Shown piece after piece: positions 27,377 to 34,791 of a stretch of 64,000 nucleotides of DNA. Below the pieces are notes generated by a model. It did not search any database. It was not told where the DNA came from and saw only the letters and a list, made by a program, of their open reading frames with translations. Numbering within the stretch: the first letter of the stretch is position 1; each line of letters starts with the position of its first letter. Location of the stretch: contig DATAUD010000025.1 of NCBI GenBank assembly GCA_036268455.1, positions 40,992 to 104,991 on the forward strand, in the 5' to 3' direction. The stretch is from DATAUD01 sp036268455. GTDB lineage: Bacteria > Verrucomicrobiota > Verrucomicrobiia > Limisphaerales > Palsa-1400. The position numbers and the translations under genes are program-made.

Positions 27377-29418
27377 AAACGCTGCTGATAATCGCCCCAA
27401 ACAACACACTGGCGGCTGCCATCCGCGCAGTGCTGGACTCCTCCATCTATCGGCTGATTGAGCAGGCCAGTTTTCGGGAGGATGAACTGCGACTCATGGC
27501 ATCGTCCATCGACGCATGCGTCCTGGATGTGGAGTTGACTTCGGTGGACGCCATTCGAATTATCGAACGATTCCGAAAGCTGGCGCCGCGCTGCCCGATG
27601 ATCCTTTACGCTTCCGATTCGCATTGGACATGGGAGGAAGACGCCTATCTGCTGGGAGTCAATCATGTTTTGGCCAAGCCGGTGCGCGGGCGGTTGCTGC
27701 ATTCGCTGCTGGAGAGACTTTTTGTTGAGAAGCCGGTTGAGTCACGGGCCATGGAACTGTCCAGACCGACGGCCATTGAACACCTGCGGCCGGTCGATCC
27801 CGGCAGGGTGCCGGGACGAATGCTGGAATTATTGCGCAATTGCTCCTCGATCCTTTGTCACAGCCTTTCCGCAGAACCGTTATTGAAGGAGTTCCTGCTG
27901 CTCCTGAGGGAAATCCTGGGGGTGAATCGAGCCGTGATTTTTCTGCGGCAACCCCCAAACGTCGTTGGCAATGTTCCGCCCACGGCGTCCCACCGATTGT
28001 GTTCCGCGTGCGCGATTGGCCTTTCGAGCGGGGTGCTGGAACACTTCGAGTTGTCACTGGACGCGGGCATTGGCGGCTACGTATTCCGTTCCGGGCGGGT
28101 GCTTCGGCGCGACAGCGAGGAGACGGAGCGAGATCAGCAAATGCGGTGGGAATTTGATTTGCTGGGAACACGCGTGGCGATCCCGATATTGGACCGCGAA
28201 TCGCTCATCGGGGTGGCCCTTTTCGATGGGCGCCTGACGGGCGAACCGATGGGCAATGAGGAATTGGCGCTGATCTTCCATCTCCTGGAACAATTGGGCC
28301 TGGCGATAAAAAATATTTGGTGGCACGACCAGGTTTCCGCGCGGCACCAAATGATGTTCGATATTTTGGGCCACATTAAATCCGGCTGCGTTGTGGTGGG
28401 GCGTGAGTTGAATATATTGCACGCGAATGACATGGCGCGGGCGTATTTTCCGCGAGCCAACCGCGCCCCTGACAGTTTCGATTTTGCGGATTTGCCCCAT
28501 GTCATCGGCAGCAAGGTTTTTGAATCGCTCAAAACAGGATTGCCCGCGTCGACATTCAAATATCAGCCCGCCGGCGAGCCGCCGCGGCGCTACCAGATTA
28601 CCATCACGCCTTTCCGCAGGGACAATTCCGCCGTGCCGACGGCGGCGCTCCTCATAGTGGAGGATTGCACCGCGGCGGACCGCATTCAGCATTTGGAAAT
28701 TGAGACGGCAAACTTGCGCCTGGTGCAGCAAATGGCCGAGAGGCTGGCGCACGAAATCGGCAACGCCGTCGTGCCCATCTCGACGCATCAACAATTGCTT
28801 CGCGAACGCGCCAATGACCCGGAATTCCAGCAATCATTGGGGATCGCAATGGAAGAAGGCGTCAAGCGTGTGAGCCGGCTCGTTGATCAAATGCGGTTCC
28901 TGGCTCGGGACCGCGTTGGCAAAGTTGAATCGGTCCCCGTGAAACAATTGATAGAAGAGGCGTTCCGCGAGGCGCGCACGTATCATCCTTCGACCACTGT
29001 CCTCTTGCAGTATGAGGATTCCGGCGAACCATTCAGCATCTCGGGCGACCGCCAGGGATTGCAGCACGCGTTTGCGGAAGTGATTCTCAACGCGCTCCAG
29101 GCCAACACAGCGCCTTGTCAAGTGCAGGTGCGAGCGCGCTCGGAAATCGATTCAACCGGCTCGCGATGGGCGCAGATCGAGGTGCAAGACAGCGGGGCGG
29201 GCTTCAGCCAGGAGGCGGCCGGGAAAGCTTCCGAGCCGTTTTTCACCACGCGGAAGGTTGGGTTAGGGCTTGGCCTTGCCGTTACGAGCAAGATCATCCA
29301 GACGCATTCCGGCAGGCTGGAAATCCCTGTTCCGAGCGGCACTTCGCCGGGTCTTGTCCGCATTTCCCTTCCAATGGAACCGATGGGCGCGCCGGGCGCG
29401 AAACCGGCGGCGAATTAG
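27373..29418 (+). CDS. histidine kinase with N-terminal pseudo-receiver, GAF and PAS
   Basis: 681 residues. Order: receiver-like domain (1-120), GAF (about 150-310), PAS-like (about 325-430), HisKA with His near 459 in RLAHEIGNAV, HATPase with VILNALQAN, DSGAGFS and LGLGLAVTS. The receiver keeps an Asp in CVLDVELTS and a Lys in LAKPV but lacks the usual acidic pair after the first strand (IIAPNN), so it may not be phosphorylated normally. Overlaps the preceding kinase by four bases, suggesting a two-kinase unit. No DNA-binding regulator is adjacent. Confidence 0.87.
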   Translation: MKTLLIIAPNNTLAAAIRAVLDSSIYRLIEQASFREDELRLMASSIDACVLDVELTSVDAIRIIERFRKLAPRCPMILYASDSHWTWEEDAYLLGVNHVLAKPVRGRLLHSLLERLFVEKPVESRAMELSRPTAIEHLRPVDPGRVPGRMLELLRNCSSILCHSLSAEPLLKEFLLLLREILGVNRAVIFLRQPPNVVGNVPPTASHRLCSACAIGLSSGVLEHFELSLDAGIGGYVFRSGRVLRRDSEETERDQQMRWEFDLLGTRVAIPILDRESLIGVALFDGRLTGEPMGNEELALIFHLLEQLGLAIKNIWWHDQVSARHQMMFDILGHIKSGCVVVGRELNILHANDMARAYFPRANRAPDSFDFADLPHVIGSKVFESLKTGLPASTFKYQPAGEPPRRYQITITPFRRDNSAVPTAALLIVEDCTAADRIQHLEIETANLRLVQQMAERLAHEIGNAVVPISTHQQLLRERANDPEFQQSLGIAMEEGVKRVSRLVDQMRFLARDRVGKVESVPVKQLIEEAFREARTYHPSTTVLLQYEDSGEPFSISGDRQGLQHAFAEVILNALQANTAPCQVQVRARSEIDSTGSRWAQIEVQDSGAGFSQEAAGKASEPFFTTRKVGLGLGLAVTSKIIQTHSGRLEIPVPSGTSPGLVRISLPMEPMGAPGAKPAAN

Positions 29419-29494
29419 GGGCTGGGCGCAGTTGGAAATCAGTTTTCACGGTTTCGCCTTGATCGTTGCGCGAAATCGGGTCAGACCTTTAAGC

Positions 29495-30301
29495 ATGAGC
29501 AACCAAGGAGTTGGACGACTTAATTCGCGAATCATGGAATGGCTGTCCGCACTTTTTGGTCGGCAGGACAAGCTCGTGCCGCCGCGAAGGCTGATCGATG
29601 GAATTGGCGGCGGCAGTTTCCAGAAAATCGGGCAGGAGTTTTTTGGGCATTTTACAAAAATCGGCGGATTGCAACCGCACCATCGTGTGCTGGATGTCGG
29701 TTGTGGATGCGGTCGAATGGCGGTTCCGATGATTTCTTTTCTGTCTGGCAACGCGGAGTATCACGGTTTCGATGTCGTCCCGGACGCAATCAAGTGGTCC
29801 CAAAAACATATCAGCGGCCCGTTCCCGCGATTTCACTTCGCGTTGGCCGATGTTTATAGCAAGGAGTACAACCCCCGCGGCAAACTTAAGCCCGGCGAGT
29901 ATAGGTTCCCGTATCAAGACAATTACTTCGATTTTACGCTGTTGACTTCGGTTTTCACTCACATGCTGGCGGCCGATATGGAACATTATCTGTCCGAAAT
30001 CACGAGGACTCTAAAAGTTGGCGGCCGCTGCATGATCAGCTTTTTTTTGCTTAGACCCGATGCCCGCGCTCTCATGGAGAAAGGCAAAAGTTCGGTTAAC
30101 TTCAGGTATCCGCTGGCAGACTGCACGATTTCGAACCAGGCCCACCCGGGGGATGCAGTCGCCTATGAAGAAGGTTTTATCCGCGAGCGGTTTGCGAAAT
30201 TCAACCTGAAGATCATCGAACCCATTCATTTCGGGAAGTGGCCCGGCAGGGAGAAAGTTTTGAGCTATCAGGATATTATAGTGGCGATCAAAGAGTTGTG
30301 A
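29495..30301 (+). CDS. class I SAM-dependent methyltransferase
   Basis: 268 residues. Motif I VLDVGCGCGRMAVP (near 66) binds S-adenosylmethionine; motif II-III region has YHGFDVVPDAIKWSQKHI, and the later FDFTLLTSVFTHML is the typical post-II strand. Substrate unknown; this subtype is often found in glycan or lipid clusters. I choose ATG 29495; ATG 29534 is an alternative. The frame extends upstream into the kinase gene but that part looks non-coding. Confidence 0.8.
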   Translation: MSNQGVGRLNSRIMEWLSALFGRQDKLVPPRRLIDGIGGGSFQKIGQEFFGHFTKIGGLQPHHRVLDVGCGCGRMAVPMISFLSGNAEYHGFDVVPDAIKWSQKHISGPFPRFHFALADVYSKEYNPRGKLKPGEYRFPYQDNYFDFTLLTSVFTHMLAADMEHYLSEITRTLKVGGRCMISFFLLRPDARALMEKGKSSVNFRYPLADCTISNQAHPGDAVAYEEGFIRERFAKFNLKIIEPIHFGKWPGREKVLSYQDIIVAIKEL

Positions 30302-30423
30302 ATTTGCTGATGCGTCCGTTCCGAAATCAGTATGATAAAACCGTTGTTTCGTAAATTTAAGCCACCCTGCACAAGGACCCTCAAGGCAAGAAAATGGAAG
30401 TTATCAGCAAAGACGGCTTTCAT
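30268..30423 (-). pseudogene. remnant of a PIN-domain toxin
   Basis: The start MKAVFADNFHFLAL matches the beginning of VapC-like PIN toxins, with the first catalytic Asp in FAD. After about 14 residues the similarity stops and the frame continues with unrelated residues into the 3' end of the methyltransferase gene. Its ATG overlaps the TGA of the antitoxin remnant (ATGA), the usual VapBC arrangement. All later PIN catalytic residues are missing. Confidence 0.55.
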
Positions 30424-30649
30424 GCCTTCTTCGGATGGCCTTTGGCGTAGTGAGCGTGATTGAGCGCAAAATCCTTCGGCCAATGTGGACGCGGCTTCGC
30501 CAGCTTGAGGACCGCCGCAATATGAGGGTCGCTTTCAGGCAGGAGCTCAACCATTTCCACCTTCACTTCAGCCCCTTCCGGCAGCTTTGTTCCAGGCGGC
30601 AAACAATCGCCCCATTCTTGACTTTTCCAGTAACACCCACAGCCATCAT
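30420..30649 (-). pseudogene. frameshifted antitoxin-like gene
   Basis: From ATG 30649/30646 the frame reads MAVGVTGKVKNGAIV, then the pattern continues one frame over as LPPGTKLPEGAEVKVEMVE and on to the stop at 30420. The joined protein has the familiar G.VKNG.IVLP.G..LPEG..V.V pattern of short VapB-like antitoxins next to PIN toxins. One T in the run at about 30601-30604 would restore the frame, so this is either decay or a sequencing error. Confidence 0.6.
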
Positions 30650-30731
30650 TTAGCGCCAGATCAATACAAAAGCAAACCCGATTAGTTGGCCTCGTCCGCT
30701 CATGTTCAAAATTTTTAGTTGCTGCCCTCCG

Positions 30732-30804
30732 TTTCCTGAGTTTCCGCTTTCCAGATTTATCCCTCCGTTCCCCGCCTGTGATACACCGCCGTCTCGCCCG
30801 GTTC
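30732..30804 (-). repeat. 73-bp dispersed repeat, copy A
   Basis: On the minus strand this matches 34622-34694 on the plus strand at 72 of 73 bases. It contains a short frame ending EPGETAVYHRRGTEG and a stop, followed by an untranslated part (AATCTGGAAAGCGGAAACTC). It is intergenic here. Confidence 0.85.
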
Positions 30805-30954
30805 GAGGATGCAAAATAATCAAAACTTTATTATCCATGAACCATCCCCGCGTCGGCCCTTTTCTTAGCGAATCCTCGCGGCGGATTGGCGCAACACTTC
30901 GTTCCCTTTTTAAAGAAATCGTTTGGCCAAAAAAAGGGCTTTACATGAGTTGGC

Positions 30955-30983
30955 TTGAAACTTAATCTGGTTTTTACTATATA
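30955..30983 (+). promoter_or_regulatory. candidate promoter of rpsO
   Basis: TTGAAA (30955-30960), a 17-base spacer and TATATA (30978-30983): close to the sigma-70 consensus with ideal spacing, 16 bases before the rpsO ATG at 31000. Confidence 0.65.
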
Positions 30984-30999
30984 TTGATCGAAACTGAAT

Positions 31000-31260
31000 A
31001 TGGAAAAGGAAAAAGGAAAGATGATAGCAGGGTTCCAACTGCACGAAAAGGACACAGGGTCCGCTGATGTGCAGGTCGCTCTTTTGACCGAGCGAATTAA
31101 TCACCTGACCGAACATTTGCAAAAAAACATCAAGGACCACAGTTCCCGCCGTGGTTTGTTGAAAATGGTCGGTCAGCGCCGCCGGTTGCTGGATTATCTC
31201 CACCACACCGATCTGGCACGGTATCAAACGGTCACCAAGAAGCTCAAGCTCCGCCACTAA
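31000..31260 (+). CDS. rpsO: 30S ribosomal protein S15
   Basis: 86 residues, binds 16S rRNA early in small-subunit assembly. Contains the conserved HEKDTGSADVQVALLTERI block and RRGLLKMVGQRRRLLDYL. Starting at 31000 gives the family length and retains the EKxKxxxIAxF lead-in; the internal ATG at 31021 has a much better Shine-Dalgarno (AAGGAAAG) and is the alternative. Followed by pnp, the widespread rpsO-pnp order. Confidence 0.96.
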   Translation: MEKEKGKMIAGFQLHEKDTGSADVQVALLTERINHLTEHLQKNIKDHSSRRGLLKMVGQRRRLLDYLHHTDLARYQTVTKKLKLRH

Positions 31261-31289
31261 GGACGCTTTCTCCTTCGGGAATTCCATAC

Positions 31290-31374
31290 GACCATGGACA
31301 TGGTCCGATCAACGCATTGGTCCGGAAACGCGAACGTTCCGGTGCGTACGGTTAATTTCGCGGAAAAGTTCCGC
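31290..31374 (+). promoter_or_regulatory. two hairpins in the rpsO-pnp spacer
   Basis: GACCAT and ATGGTC pair over a 4-base loop (31290-31305), and GCGGAA and TTCCGC pair over 3 bases (31360-31374). They sit in the 210-bp leader of pnp. In enterobacteria pnp mRNA is autoregulated through leader hairpins; whether these play that role is unknown. Confidence 0.35.
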
Positions 31375-31470
31375 TGACTTGGGTAATTTCAATCAGCATC
31401 CGGCCCGCGGAGGCTGGGGCGGGTTTTGATTGAAGTTCCTCGAAGCGCGGCGGATTTCAAAAAGAAGATT

Positions 31471-33603
31471 ATGGCAGAACGAGTTACAGCCTCGGTAGGA
31501 GGCAATCAAATTATCATCGAAACCGGCAAGCTTGCAAAACAGGCTGACGGGGCGGTGACAGTCCAACTGGGTGAAACAATTGTGATGGTGGCCAGCGTCG
31601 CCGCAAGCAAGGCCAAGGCTGGCCAGGATTTTTTCCCTTTAACAGTCGATTACCGCGAAAAAGCCGCGGCGGCGGGCAAGTTCCCCGGCGGTTATTTCAA
31701 ACGCGAAGGCCGCCCAACGGAGAAGGAAATTCTCACAAGCCGGCTGACGGACCGCCCAATTCGCCCCCTTTTCCCAAAAGGGTGGTTTAACGAGGTGCAG
31801 GTGCAAAGCATTCTGTTGAGCGCCGATGGCGAAAACGATTCGGACATCCTCACGATAATCGGCGCTTCGGCGTCGCTGTGCGTGAGCGATATTCCGTGGG
31901 ACGGCCCACTGGGCGCGCTCCGGATTGGACGCATCAACGGCCAGTTCGTCGCCAACCCAACACACAGCCAGATGTTGGAGACCGATATGGACATCATTTA
32001 CGTCGGCAACGCGAATGACGTGGTGATGTTCGAAGGCGCCTCGAAGGAGATTTCCGAGGCGGATTTTATGGCGGCGATGAAATTTGGGCAGGAATGCTGC
32101 CAACCGCTGATCCAGGCGCAAAAGGAATTGATGGCTCGCGGAGGAAAGAAGAAACGCTCGATCACCGTGAGCGTCGTGCCTGATGATATTTTGACCGAAG
32201 CCAAAAAACTGGCCGGCGGACGGATGGTTCCCGCGTTGTTGACGCACAAAAAATTGGACCGTGAGGTCGCCGTAAAAGCTGTCACCGACGATGTGGGCGC
32301 CAAGCTTGTGGAAAAATTTGGGGCGGAAAAAGTGACCGAAAACGTCCTTAAGGAAGCGTTCTATTATATCCAAAAGGAAGCCGTTCGCGGGCTGATCATG
32401 CAGGACAACAAACGCCTTGATGGACGCGGTTTCGATGAAGTACGCCCGATTTCTTGTGAAGTCGGAATTTTGCCGCGGGCGCACGGTTCGGCGTTGTTCA
32501 GCCGCGGAGAAACGCAGGCGGTGACATTGGTGACGCTCGGCACGACCGAGGATGCCCAGGAATTTGATTCGTACACGGGCGGGGAAACGACGAAGAAATT
32601 TATTCTTCACTATAATTTCCCCAATTATTCAGTCGGCGAAACGGGCCGCATCAGCGGGCCTGGTCGGCGGGAGATTGGCCACGGCGCCCTCGCGGAAAGG
32701 TCCATCGAACCCATGCTGCCGCTGGATACTTATCCTTACGCTGTGCGCGTGACGAGCGAGATCATGGAATCGAATGGTTCGACTTCCATGGCGAGTGTTT
32801 GCGGAGGGACGCTGGCCTTGCTGGATGCGGGTGTGCCTTTGACGAGGCCTGTGGCGGGAATCAGCGTCGGCATCTGCACGGAGCATGATGATTTGGACAA
32901 AATCAGCGCTTACAAATTGATGACGGACATCATCGGCTGGGAAGACGCTTTTTGCGACATGGATTGCAAGATTGCCGGGACGGAAAAGGGAATAACGGGA
33001 TTTCAACTGGACCTGAAGTTGCGCGGGCTGCCCCACAAGATCATGGAGGAAGCGCTGGAAAAGGCGCGCGTGGCGCGATTGGCGATCCTGCAAACGATGG
33101 CGAACACGATCAGCGCTCCGCGCAAGGAAATGAGCAAGTACGCGCCTCGCATCATGCAGGTCCGCATCAACCCGGAGAAGATCGGCGCCCTGATCGGCCC
33201 CGGCGGGAAGAACATCAAGCGACTTGTCGAAGAATCGGGCTGCGAGATCAACATCGATGACGATGGGATGGTGAATATTTACTCGGTTTCCGAGGAGGGA
33301 ATGAAGATCGCGCGGGACGCGATCGAAGGGATGACGGCCGAGGCGGAAATCGGCAAGATTTACCGCGGCAAGGTCGTCACGATTAAGGAGTTTGGGGCGT
33401 TTGTGGAATTTCTGCCGGGCAAGGACGGGTTGGTTCACATTAGCGAACTGGCCAATTTCCGAGTCAAACAAACGGAGGATATCGTCAAGATGGGCGATGA
33501 AATCTGGGTCAAATGCCTCGGCGTGGACGAGAAGGGGCGCGTTCGACTTTCCCGCAAGGCGGCGATGGAGGACAAGGAAAAGGAAATCGCGGCCAAGGCC
33601 TAA
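31471..33603 (+). CDS. pnp: polynucleotide phosphorylase
   Basis: 710 residues from ATG 31471 (MAERVTASVGG), with AAGAAG just upstream. 3'-5' phosphorolytic exoribonuclease of the RNA degradosome. Two RNase PH-like domains (about 1-220 and 300-540, including FPKGWFNEVQ and GPGRREIGHGALAERS), KH domain with IGPGGKNIKRL (near 575), and S1 domain with YRGKVVTIKEFGAFVEF (near 635). The extra N-terminal residues in the longer frame do not fit the family. Confidence 0.96.
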   Translation: MAERVTASVGGNQIIIETGKLAKQADGAVTVQLGETIVMVASVAASKAKAGQDFFPLTVDYREKAAAAGKFPGGYFKREGRPTEKEILTSRLTDRPIRPLFPKGWFNEVQVQSILLSADGENDSDILTIIGASASLCVSDIPWDGPLGALRIGRINGQFVANPTHSQMLETDMDIIYVGNANDVVMFEGASKEISEADFMAAMKFGQECCQPLIQAQKELMARGGKKKRSITVSVVPDDILTEAKKLAGGRMVPALLTHKKLDREVAVKAVTDDVGAKLVEKFGAEKVTENVLKEAFYYIQKEAVRGLIMQDNKRLDGRGFDEVRPISCEVGILPRAHGSALFSRGETQAVTLVTLGTTEDAQEFDSYTGGETTKKFILHYNFPNYSVGETGRISGPGRREIGHGALAERSIEPMLPLDTYPYAVRVTSEIMESNGSTSMASVCGGTLALLDAGVPLTRPVAGISVGICTEHDDLDKISAYKLMTDIIGWEDAFCDMDCKIAGTEKGITGFQLDLKLRGLPHKIMEEALEKARVARLAILQTMANTISAPRKEMSKYAPRIMQVRINPEKIGALIGPGGKNIKRLVEESGCEINIDDDGMVNIYSVSEEGMKIARDAIEGMTAEAEIGKIYRGKVVTIKEFGAFVEFLPGKDGLVHISELANFRVKQTEDIVKMGDEIWVKCLGVDEKGRVRLSRKAAMEDKEKEIAAKA

Positions 33604-33703
33604 ACGGCGCGCCGGCAAATTTGGATGGGCTGAACGATCTTTGGCCCATTCGTCCCTAAAATTCCCGAATTATCCATTCTTCCGCGCTTTTCCGCAGAGT
33701 CCA

Positions 33704-34669
33704 ATGCCGGAACACCACATCGGAAAAAAATTCCGCAACCTGGAAATCGCGTCGGAACCGACCATTGGGGACCTCTTTCACTGGCTGTTTCGGCATCGGC
33801 CAAGACCCTGGCCGAAACGCGTTAAGAACAAAAAGTTTCCGCCTCCGCCAGCCTCTGTCGCGCCGGGAGAATTGGCGGTGACGTTTATTGGTCATTCGGC
33901 TTTTCTTCTTCAATTTGAGCACTGCGCTGTGCTTACCGATCCGATGTTTTCGAAGCGCGCCAGCCCGCTCCGTTGGGCGGGGCCGAAGCGGGTTCGCCCG
34001 CCGGGATTGAGACTCAAAAATTTGCCGCACATCGATCTGGTGCTTTTAAGCCACGATCACTATGACCACATGGATTTGCGATCGTTGCGGCGTTTACGCA
34101 GGGCATTTAACCCGGCGGTTGTGACGGGGTTGAGAAACGGGCCGCTGCTGAAGTCATTGAAACTTAAGACTGTGTTCGAGTTGGATTGGTGGGAGTCTTG
34201 CCGGGTCAATGATAAAGCGACTGTGACGATGACGCCGGCGCAGCACTTTTCCGGGAGGTGGCTGTGGGGGCGGGATACGACGTTGTGGGGCGGGTTCGTT
34301 CTTGAGATGGAGGGGTGGCGGATTTTTTTTGCGGGGGACACAGGATACGCGAAGCATTTCAAGGAGGTGGGAAAGCGCTTTCCGGGTGTGGACCTGGCGT
34401 TGCTCCCGATTGGCGCTTACGAACCGCTGTGGTTTTTGAAGGTGGAGCACATGAACCCGGCGGAGGCTGTGCGGGCGCATCTGGACGTTGGCGCGCAGCA
34501 GAGCATAGGAATGCACTTTGGCACTTTCCACTTGACGGATGAGGGGATCAAGGAGCCGGTGAAATGGCTCGGCCGCGCCCGCGCGGAAAAGGGGATTGCG
34601 CCCGAACAATTCCGCACCCTTGAACCGGGCGAGACGGCGGTGTATCACAGGCGGGGAACGGAGGGATGA
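33704..34669 (+). CDS. MBL-fold metallohydrolase, NAPE-PLD/UlaG-like
   Basis: 321 residues from ATG 33704. Metallo-beta-lactamase fold with the metal motif LLSHDHYDHMD (HxHxDH form), DPMFSKRASP, PAQHFSGRW, FAGDTGY and IGMHFGTF, the set typical of N-acyl-phosphatidylethanolamine phospholipase D-like and UlaG-like hydrolases. Substrate unknown. The last 16 residues (EPGETAVYHRRGTEG and the residue before) and the stop are encoded by the 73-bp dispersed repeat, so the C-terminus has been supplied or altered by the repeat. The longer frame upstream overlaps pnp and is not used. Confidence 0.88.
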   Translation: MPEHHIGKKFRNLEIASEPTIGDLFHWLFRHRPRPWPKRVKNKKFPPPPASVAPGELAVTFIGHSAFLLQFEHCAVLTDPMFSKRASPLRWAGPKRVRPPGLRLKNLPHIDLVLLSHDHYDHMDLRSLRRLRRAFNPAVVTGLRNGPLLKSLKLKTVFELDWWESCRVNDKATVTMTPAQHFSGRWLWGRDTTLWGGFVLEMEGWRIFFAGDTGYAKHFKEVGKRFPGVDLALLPIGAYEPLWFLKVEHMNPAEAVRAHLDVGAQQSIGMHFGTFHLTDEGIKEPVKWLGRARAEKGIAPEQFRTLEPGETAVYHRRGTEG

Positions 34670-34694
34670 ATCTGGAAAGCGGAAACTCAGGAAA
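34622..34694 (+). repeat. 73-bp dispersed repeat, copy B
   Basis: Inverted relative to copy A at 30732-30804, one mismatch (TGA here, TAA there, both stops in the same frame). It forms the 3' end of the MBL-fold gene and the first part of the spacer after it. Confidence 0.85.
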
Positions 34695-34738
34695 TGGAAG
34701 ACACTCAAAATTGAACGCAAAGGCGCGAAAGACGCCAA

Positions 34739-34791
34739 GACGCAACGGGATTACGGGCTTGTAATGCGCCAAATGCGTCCTTTTTTATTTT
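34739..34791 (+). terminator. candidate terminator of the MBL-fold gene
   Basis: GACGC (34739-34743) pairs with GCGTC (34775-34779), enclosing a second stem ATTAC/GTAAT (34750-34765); a T-rich run TTTTTTATTTT follows. It ends at the dnaE2 stop codon, which it converges on. Confidence 0.45.
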
